Positions 57,791 to 64,000 of a stretch of 64,000 nt of DNA are shown one piece after another. A program made the translations under genes and the position numbers. Origin of the DNA: Larix kaempferi (lineage: Eukaryota; Streptophyta; Pinopsida; Pinales; Pinaceae). Position 1 is the first letter of the stretch. The number at the start of each line of letters is the position of its first letter. Under the pieces are notes generated by a model. The model did no database searches. It saw nothing but the letters and a program-made list of their open reading frames with translations, and was not told the DNA's origin. The stretch covers positions 186,001 to 250,000 of the forward strand of contig BSBM01001927.1 in the NCBI GenBank assembly GCA_027924585.1. The letters are read 5' to 3'.

Positions 57791-58129
57791 ACTAAAGAAC
57801 CAAGATACAAAGGTTTCACATGCATATAGGACCAGGCCAAGTACCCAACCTAAGTAGTGTCTACTTCAAATGAAGAGAGAGATGAATGTAACTATAGGAC
57901 CAGGCCAAGTACCCAACCTATATCTACTATTGGTCTCGAGCAATATTCATGTGAACTATTCATAAAACAATTAATTCCTTTCATATTCAGATGATGATGG
58001 ACATCATTATGGTGTCTGTGTTTTGAGATGTTTTTATCAAAAACAATTTATAGTGTGAGGGCCTTTTATCTACTTTTGGGGTGTGTATACTTTGTTGGCA
58101 CTTTAATTGTACTTAAGGACCTAAAATAC

Positions 58130-58360
58130 AAATGGATGATGAAATGATCGAGATGAAATTAGGGGACCTAGACATCCTAGGTATGGAATATGCATGCACC
58201 AAAAAAGCCTTCAACACCATCCCGCCCAAATAGATCCAGCTTCTGAAAGAAGCCCTGAGCAAAGTCAAACATCTCAAACTAGGGGTTCACAACCTCCCCT
58301 AAAAAGAGAAGCACAAGCTGCAAAGGGACAACAAGAAGAGAGGAAGAAAAACTGATTTTC
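58130..58360 (+). pseudogene. LINE ORF1 C-terminal fragment
   Basis: M-D-D-E-M-I-E-M-K-L-G-D-L-D, then I-Q-L-L-K-E-A-L-S-K-V-K and a basic end (K-K-R-G-R-K). It parallels the tail at 22650-22450 (minus): L-D-L-E-E-L-E-I, S-L-L-K-E-A-I-A-K-V-Q, K-K-R-R-K-K. The N-terminal DUF4283 and knuckle are absent. One internal TAG at about 58232. Confidence 0.68.
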
Positions 58361-58451
58361 AGAGGATTAGTCAGTTAGGAACCAGACTATTCGAATCAGG
58401 GCAATATTCCCAATTAATAGAGTTCCTCCCTACTACTTTACAATGTTCCCA

Positions 58452-59183
58452 ATGCAGCTAATCTCCTAGAACATGAGAGGGATCAATGGACCTACTAAGC
58501 ACCGTATGTTAAAACACAAAATCATGCAAGATTTGCCCTCTGTCATTTTTCTACAGGAAACCAAAAGTTCTTATGAGAAAGTCCAATCCCTTCTACCCAA
58601 ACTTTAGAAAGGATGCCAAGTCATAGCAATTGATGCCTTGGGAGATTCCAGAGGAATTGCGTTAGCCTGGAACCCTACCCTTCTAACCTTGAACGACTTT
58701 GCTGCCACGATCCACTCCCTTTCTGCTTCTTTTCACATTCTGGGTACCAACCTCTCGTGCCACCTCATGAATGTCTACGGTCCTCAATCCCCTTCTACCA
58801 AACTTAAGCTCCTTGATACTATCTCCTGGTTCACCTTGCAGCATCCTGAATCCCTTCTCATCCTTGGATGGGATTTCAACATGATTACCTCTCTACAGGA
58901 AGAAAAAGGAGGTTTCCGCTTTCTCACCCCTGAAGACACTCTCTTCAAGAATTGCATCAATGACTGCGAGCTCATCGACCCTAGGACCTTTGATGGATTT
59001 CTCACCTGGAACAATCACAGAGGAGGAGCTCAACAGATTGCTTCTCATCTTGACCGCTTCCTTGTCTCAGAAAAATCCATAGATATAGGAGGATTACTCA
59101 CCACAACGGTTCTACCCTCTGCGGGCTCAGATCATTGGCCGATTTCACTCAACTGGCAGCACTTGGGTAATAAAAAATTTTGA
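58452..59183 (+). pseudogene. LINE ORF2 endonuclease (EEP/APE-like)
   Basis: N-M-R-G-I-N-G with a TAG just before it in place of the usual Trp, then F-L-Q-E-T-K-S (metal-binding Glu, about 58557), V-Y-G-P-Q (about 58775), G-W-D-F-N-M (catalytic D and N, about 58868), L-D-R-F-L (about 59052) and G-S-D-H-W-P (catalytic D-H, about 59120). Open from 58638 to 59183. The family usually has G-G-D-F-N; here one Gly is Trp. Confidence 0.85.
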
Positions 59184-61230
59184 CCCTTTCGCTTTGATTT
59201 TTTTTGGCTAAGTCACCCCTCTTTTCAGGACACTATTCGTAACTGGTGGCTCAACATGAAGATGGAAGGTTGCTAAAAAATGGCCATTTTCGCAAGAAAC
59301 TCAAGATGCTTAGATCCGAGCTGCAAATCTAGAACATAACAACTTTTGGCAACATCTTTATTGCTAAGAGCGAACTAGAGAAGAACCTGGAGAGCATACA
59401 AAATGATATCATGGAACAGGGACACACTAAAGAGCTCAAACAAAAGGAGAAAAAAATCTCAAACAACTAGACATCTATTGCGAGCAAGAAGAAATTCTGT
59501 GGCGACAGAAATTTAGAATTAATTGGCTCAAAGAAGGGGAGAAAAACACCACCTTGTTCCACTGCACCACTATTCAACACAAAATGCACAATAGGATAAA
59601 TACCTTAAAGTCCATTGGAGGCATTGTTATTAGCGACCAAGAGGAGATTGAGCAAGAGCTCATTAATCATTTCCAGGCCTTGCTCACTAAAGAAAATGAT
59701 GAAAGATCTTAGGCCATCAGTAGGGTTACCAACCACATCCCCTCCATCCTCACTGTTGATCATAACGCCACTCTCATGAAGGAAATCTTAATGGCAGAAT
59801 TAGAGGTCATTGTCAATCAGATGGAAGAAGGTAAATCCCTTGGACTAGATGGCTTCACCATCAACTTCTTTCACTACTGCTCGGACATCCTAAAACATGA
59901 GATCTTAGAAATGGTTGAAGAATCTAGATCCAAGCAGTGGGTCCTTCTTGCGCTCAATGCCACCGTTCTCACCCTCATCCCCAAAGAAACCGGTGCTACC
60001 ACCCTTGGTAAGTTCAGGCCCATCTCCCTTTGCAATGTGGTTTACAAAATTCTAACCAAAGTTGTAGGCAACCGCCTTAAAGTGCTCCTACCACTCCTGA
60101 TCTTGCTCGAACAAACTAGCCGCTATGTAGAAGGGTGCCAAATCCTGGATGGAATCATACTTGCTCATGAAGTTATCCACTCTTTGAAAACGACTAAAAC
60201 CCCTGGGATGCTGGTCAAGTTAGACCTCTCAAAGGCCTTTGACAAGCCCAGTTGGAAATTCATTGAAAATATGCTCCTAGCTTTTGGGTTTTGTGAAGAC
60301 TAGACCAACTGGGTCATGTCCCTAACCTCCTCTACCTTCTTCTCCATCCTTATCAATGGGTACCCCTCTACCACCTTCTCCCCCACCAGAGGCGTCCGTC
60401 AAGGGGACCCCCTCTCCCCCTTCCTCTTCATTCTTATGGCTGAAGGACTAGGCAGAATGCTAAAAGCTGAGATCTCGACTGGCGCCCTCCGTGGAATTTC
60501 CTTACATGGAAGCCCCCCATGGCCTATTAGTAATTTGTGGATGATAATTTACTGCGCACCCTTCTGTCCAAGATGCCTCAACCCTCAAGCACATTTTACA
60601 GATCTACTCAGATGCCTTTGGCACCACTGTGAACCTTGAAAAGTCCTAGATTTTTTTCTTCCACACAGACCCCATCACGCAAAGAAATGTCTCTCGCATC
60701 CTGGGCTACTCTACTGCCTCCCTCCCCTCCAAATACCCGGGTGCCCCTCTCTTTGACTCAAACATCAAACATTCCTCCTGGAGAGAACTCCTTGACAAGC
60801 TTGAAAACAAAATCTCCTCATGGAATTTTCGCTCCCTCAAGCTACCTAGCAGAATTGTGCTTCTCAAATCTATCCTTCAATCCATTCCTCTTTATCTCTT
60901 CTCTGTCCTTTCTGCCTCCAAGTGGGTCCTCAAATTAATGAGAAATTTTCAAAAGTATTTCCTTTGGGGGGGGGGGAAACCACAATAATCACAAGTGGGC
61001 CCTTGTGAAATGGGATACTCTCTACATGCCAAAAAGACAAGGAGGCCTCGGGCTCAGGGATCCAGAAATCAATAATCAGGTATGTTATGCCAAAATCTGG
61101 TGGAAATGGGTCACTAACGCAGTCTCCCCATGGATCCTTCTATGGAATATCAAATACGCCCCCAACTGGCCGGCTCAGCTTCACATCCGCTACGACCAAT
61201 ATCCCCCAGGATCTCTAATCTGGTGAGCAG
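59184..61230 (+). pseudogene. LINE ORF2 reverse transcriptase
   Basis: RT blocks: G-L-D-G-F-T (about 59850), F-R-P-I-S-L-C-N-V-V-Y-K-I (about 60015), D-L-S-K-A-F-D (about 60225), R-G-V-R-Q-G-D-P-L-S-P-F-L-F (about 60390) and W-M-I-I / V-D-D near 60540, where the F-A-D-D box is frameshifted. A thumb region with P-S-S-Y-L-A-E-L follows. Open pieces 59776-60303 and 60316-60639 are split by a TAG at 60301; several frameshifts follow. A run of nine G at 60965-60973 sits in one of them. Confidence 0.85.
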
Positions 61231-61689
61231 CCAATTATCAAAGAACCCTTATTCAACAACACAGTTTTTGGGAAGTCAGGGATGGTCAACATGCAAATTT
61301 ATAGTTTGATTCTTGGCAACAAATTCCATGCCTCCATACTCTCATCCTCTTTCCGAAACTCCAAGCTCACTGTAATCACAATAGAAATCTCTCTATTTAG
61401 GATTACTGGACTCCTTCCGACTCCAACAAAATCCGCAAGTGGAAACTGCACGGCCTTTGGAATCCACCCATCCCTGCAGACAGCGTCGAGCATCTCTGGT
61501 AGGCTCTTTAAACCAGAAAAATCAGATTAAGTCATGATACTGATATTCTATGATGGGAACACCTCCCGACAAGAACTTTCTCTACTAAAGAAGCCTTCTC
61601 CATTCTCACTGGAATTCTAAAAGAGTAGTCGAATCCCATCTGGAAAAGAATTTGGGAATCATAATTCTGGCCCAAAATCTCCTCCTTCC

Positions 61690-62690
61690 TTTGTCTCTTA
61701 GCCCACAGATGCATCCTAACTTGGGACAACATCCAAAGAAGGGGCATCCATGGACCCTCATGTTGTCCCATGTGCGATACACAACCTGAAACCATTGACC
61801 ATCTACTTAACTCCTGTGAAGTTGCTAGTGAAATATAGGACAAAGTGGCCCAACTCTGCAAACACGCCAATAGATTCAGAGGAGATGTTTTCCAAACCAT
61901 TTCCAACTGGGATCCTACTCTCTTCTAGAGTGCCATTGTTAATCGACTTTGGGAGCTCATTCTAGGTCTGGTGGTCTGGAACATTTGGAAAGAACGAAAT
62001 AGAAGAATCTTTGACTCTAAGAAAAAGCAGCCCCAAGAGATTTAGGCCACCCTCATCACCAACCTTTAGGAAACTACACGAGTTCCACTGATTTCCCCAC
62101 TCTCCTTGTTGAGAGAACCATCTTTTCAGACTGGAACCTCCTCCTTCATCTCACTCCTAGCTTTCTTTGTAACTCCCCTGCCAATATGCCAAGCCTAGAG
62201 CGCTGGAGCAATCCCACCTGATTTCTTCAAACTCAACTTCGATGGAGCTTCCAAAGGCAATCTTGGTGCAGCTGGATTCAGAGGAGCTATTCGTAGTGGT
62301 TTTGGCACCATCAAGCTCATCTTCATGGGAACCATTGGCCACGACACCAACAACACAGCTAAACTCACTAGACTCCTTGAAGGTCTCAAATGTGCCCATT
62401 GGCATGGCTTACTTCCTCTTATCATTTAAGGAGACTCCAAGATCATTCTCACTCTTTCCAGCCGACTTCACAATGGGGCCAGGGTTGAAAAAATTTCGTC
62501 AAGTTGGAGGCTAGCACAGAGATTTCAAGAACTTGTAGTTTCCATCACTCTTGCTAGCTCAATTTCCTGCCAACATGTCAGAAGAAAATCCAATGCACTT
62601 GCGGACTAACTTACCAATGAAGGGGTAATCTGCAACACTGCCTATTATGAGGATGCCCCCACTTCCTTAACCTCAAGGACTATCACTCTT
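61690..62690 (+). pseudogene. LINE ORF2 zinc-binding and RNase H domains
   Basis: C-P-M-C-D-T-Q-P-E-T-I-D-H-L-L-N-S-C (about 61765-61820) is the zf-RVT signature. After V-V-W-N-I-W-K-E-R-N (about 61970) comes an RNase H with F-D-G-A-S-K-G-N (catalytic D, about 62240), K-L-T-R-L-L-E-G-L (about 62360), G-D-S-K (about 62430, preceded by a stop) and R-K-S-N-A-L-A-D (about 62585). The C-terminal RNase H is a known feature of a subset of plant L1 elements. Confidence 0.82.
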
Positions 62691-62693
62691 TAG

Positions 62694-63100
62694 TGTCAAA
62701 CTCTTTCTAACCTGGATCTCAATCCCCCTGATGCGGGTGATGACAGGGGTTGCGACACCAGGACTCGGCCAGACAGGACACCTGGACACGAGCGTCATCC
62801 ACGTAGCAACGCTGAGGTAAGGCAGGCTATAGAAGCGACGTCAAGTTGCTGGGATCATTAATCTTCCTGCCTTCGACGTCGCCTCAACCAGCCTATCCTG
62901 GACTATCAGACACCATTCACATGGCTCTCAGGCATGTGAAGTTAAATCCTCTAGGTGACTGGCATCTCCGTTTGTCTTACAACATTCTGTCTCGGCCCCC
63001 AACCATGCTCATTTGCATTCTTGTCATTCTGTTCCACGCTCCTCCTGCTCCCGCGCTCCTCAAGCTCCCGTTTGCCAACATCTGTGATACCCTCACGATT
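62694..63100. other. Sequence between LINE RNase H and next ORF region
   Basis: GC-richer than average (GATGCGGGTGATGACAGGGG..), not recognised; could be LINE 3' UTR or the 5' part of the following repeat. Confidence 0.4.
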
Positions 63101-63107
63101 GTTTTCA

Positions 63108-63933
63108 TGGGTCGGCCGAAAGGAACCAAGGGAAGAAAGAAGGATAAAGCCCAGGATACAGGGCAAACCAGGAAAGGCTATGGTGAATAGGTCTCAATTC
63201 CAATCCGTCTACTCGTAGACAACTAGGAGGCATAGATTATCATTGACAATCTCTCCAACAGGACTCATGAACATCCCTAGGATCCCTACTGGCTAGTAAA
63301 AAACATGCTGGGTGAGCTCATGGACGACATGCTGACCAATTGGGCCACCGCTCGACATGCCACTCAAACCCTGAGAGCTACCCTACCAAACATGGAAGCC
63401 ACACTCAGCAGCCTGGAAAATACCCTCAACTGGGACTCCTATGCCCCACTCATCATCTCCGTTGTGACCTTCATCCTGGAAGTAGTGCACATGGCGCCAC
63501 CTCCTCAACTGTTAGAAACGAGGCCACTCTCGGCACTCTGGCTACTCCACTTGGAAAGGATTGGAACAACCTGGAAGGCAAAGACTTAGTTTCGCCATGC
63601 GAAAGGGTGCCATATTCTCAGAAAGGAAAGGATCGAGTTCACTCCTCCTTCCCCATCCCCTCCACCCTAGGCCCGATTCTCTCCAAGCGTACTGGTAACG
63701 AACCTACTGCTAGTGCTCATGTTCCTAGGAAGACTGCGCCCATGCTGGTAAAGCTCCCTGCTCACGAAATTCGACCTCCAGTGAAGGCTACTCTGCCACC
63801 TGTGAAAGATACTCTACCACCTGTGAAAGATACTCTACCACCTGCAAGGGACGAGGAGGACACTGCATGCTACAACTGCCCCATTTTGGAGGAAACTCCT
63901 TCAGATGCAGAAGCTCCTTCAGCAATCGGTTAG
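63108..63933 (+). pseudogene. Unidentified ORF region, possibly ORF1/gag-like of another element
   Basis: Starts M-G-R-P-K-G-T-K-G-R-K-K at 63108, a basic AT-hook-like motif. Stops occur near 63190-63297, followed by an open stretch with a helix-rich segment (L-G-E-L-M-D-D-M-L-T-N, T-L-S-S-L-E-N; 63305-63500). After a frameshift comes a Pro-rich section with three near-copies of P-P-V-K-D/A-T-L (63778-63850). It ends in C-Y-N-C-P-I-L and a stop at 63931. The basic start, coiled middle and Cys motif recall LINE ORF1 or gag proteins, but I cannot name the family. Confidence 0.4.
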
Positions 63934-64000
63934 GGAGGTTTTTCAGCAGTTCTCTTTTTCATCTTTTTGTATGGTTTTGCTTTGCACCTGACTATTAGTC

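Larger units (their letters stand above)
58130..62693 (+). mobile_element. L1-type LINE with RNase H domain, 5'-truncated and degraded
   Basis: Order on plus: ORF1 tail (58130-58360), endonuclease (58452-59180), RT (59776-about 60900), zf-RVT Cys/His region (about 61720-62010) and a terminal RNase H (62225-62690). ORF1 begins in its C-terminal part, so the 5' end is missing, as is usual for LINEs. No poly(A) tail is evident. It is a relative of the LINE at 19922-23740 by ORF1 tail and RT sequence, and here the complete 3' half is preserved. Confidence 0.88.

Noticed and set aside
1-64000. tRNA, rRNA, snRNA and organelle-derived sequences
   Set aside because: I looked for cloverleaf-type motifs and conserved rRNA blocks and saw none that I could support.

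Overview
The window looks like intergenic DNA from a large, repeat-rich plant nuclear genome. A gymnosperm (conifer) is most likely, judging by the mixture of long LTR elements, gag-only elements and RNase H-bearing LINEs around a single gene; that assignment is inference. I recognise one cellular gene, a four-exon xyloglucan endotransglucosylase/hydrolase (XTH) at 33512-34864 on +. Almost everything else is retrotransposon, at very different stages of decay. Layout: (1) 1-23740 is a nest of insertions. An L1-type LINE (-, 19922-23740) is cut by a Ty1/copia element C (+, <1-19921). C is cut inside pol, between 838 and 15957, by a 15.1-kb gag-only LTR element (TR-GAG type, -, 839-15956, target-site duplication TGGTC). 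That element's gag is cut by copia element A (-, 4610-11555, TSD CATTT) and by an unidentified 945-bp insert (12556-13500, TSD ACCGC). (2) 23997-26400 is a short LTR element D with a Ty3/gypsy-like gag and no pol, abutting an older relative of its own LTR (26401-26945). (3) 26946-33000 is AT-rich gene-free DNA with a gypsy gag fossil (-) and a 398-bp tandem duplication. (4) 33050-34971 is the XTH gene with a probable 5'-UTR intron and a poly(A) signal. (5) 36454-46318 is an old gypsy-like element E (LTR, PBS, gag remnants) interrupted by copia element B (+, 37816-45514, TSD AATGG). B is complete: LTRs with only 2 mismatches in 491 bp, an uninterrupted 1358-codon gag-pol, a D,D35E integrase, YVDD reverse transcriptase and RNase H. 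It looks recently active. (6) 46319-55594 is an LTR element F with a gag/protease-like frame (active-site motif D-E-G) and no visible reverse transcriptase. It holds a foldback hairpin (52676-53047), and its 3' LTR is followed head-to-head by an inverted LTR copy, forming a palindrome of nearly 2 kb. (7) 58130-62693 is a degraded L1-type LINE (+) with endonuclease, RT, zinc finger and RNase H, followed by an unidentified broken ORF region. How the parts relate: A, B and C are one copia lineage. Each has a variable tandem-repeat array between the pol stop and the polypurine tract, and the arrays of A and B share a motif. The gag-only element, D and F lack an obvious pol and would have needed enzymes from other elements to move. 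The two LINEs share an ORF1 C-terminus and are related.
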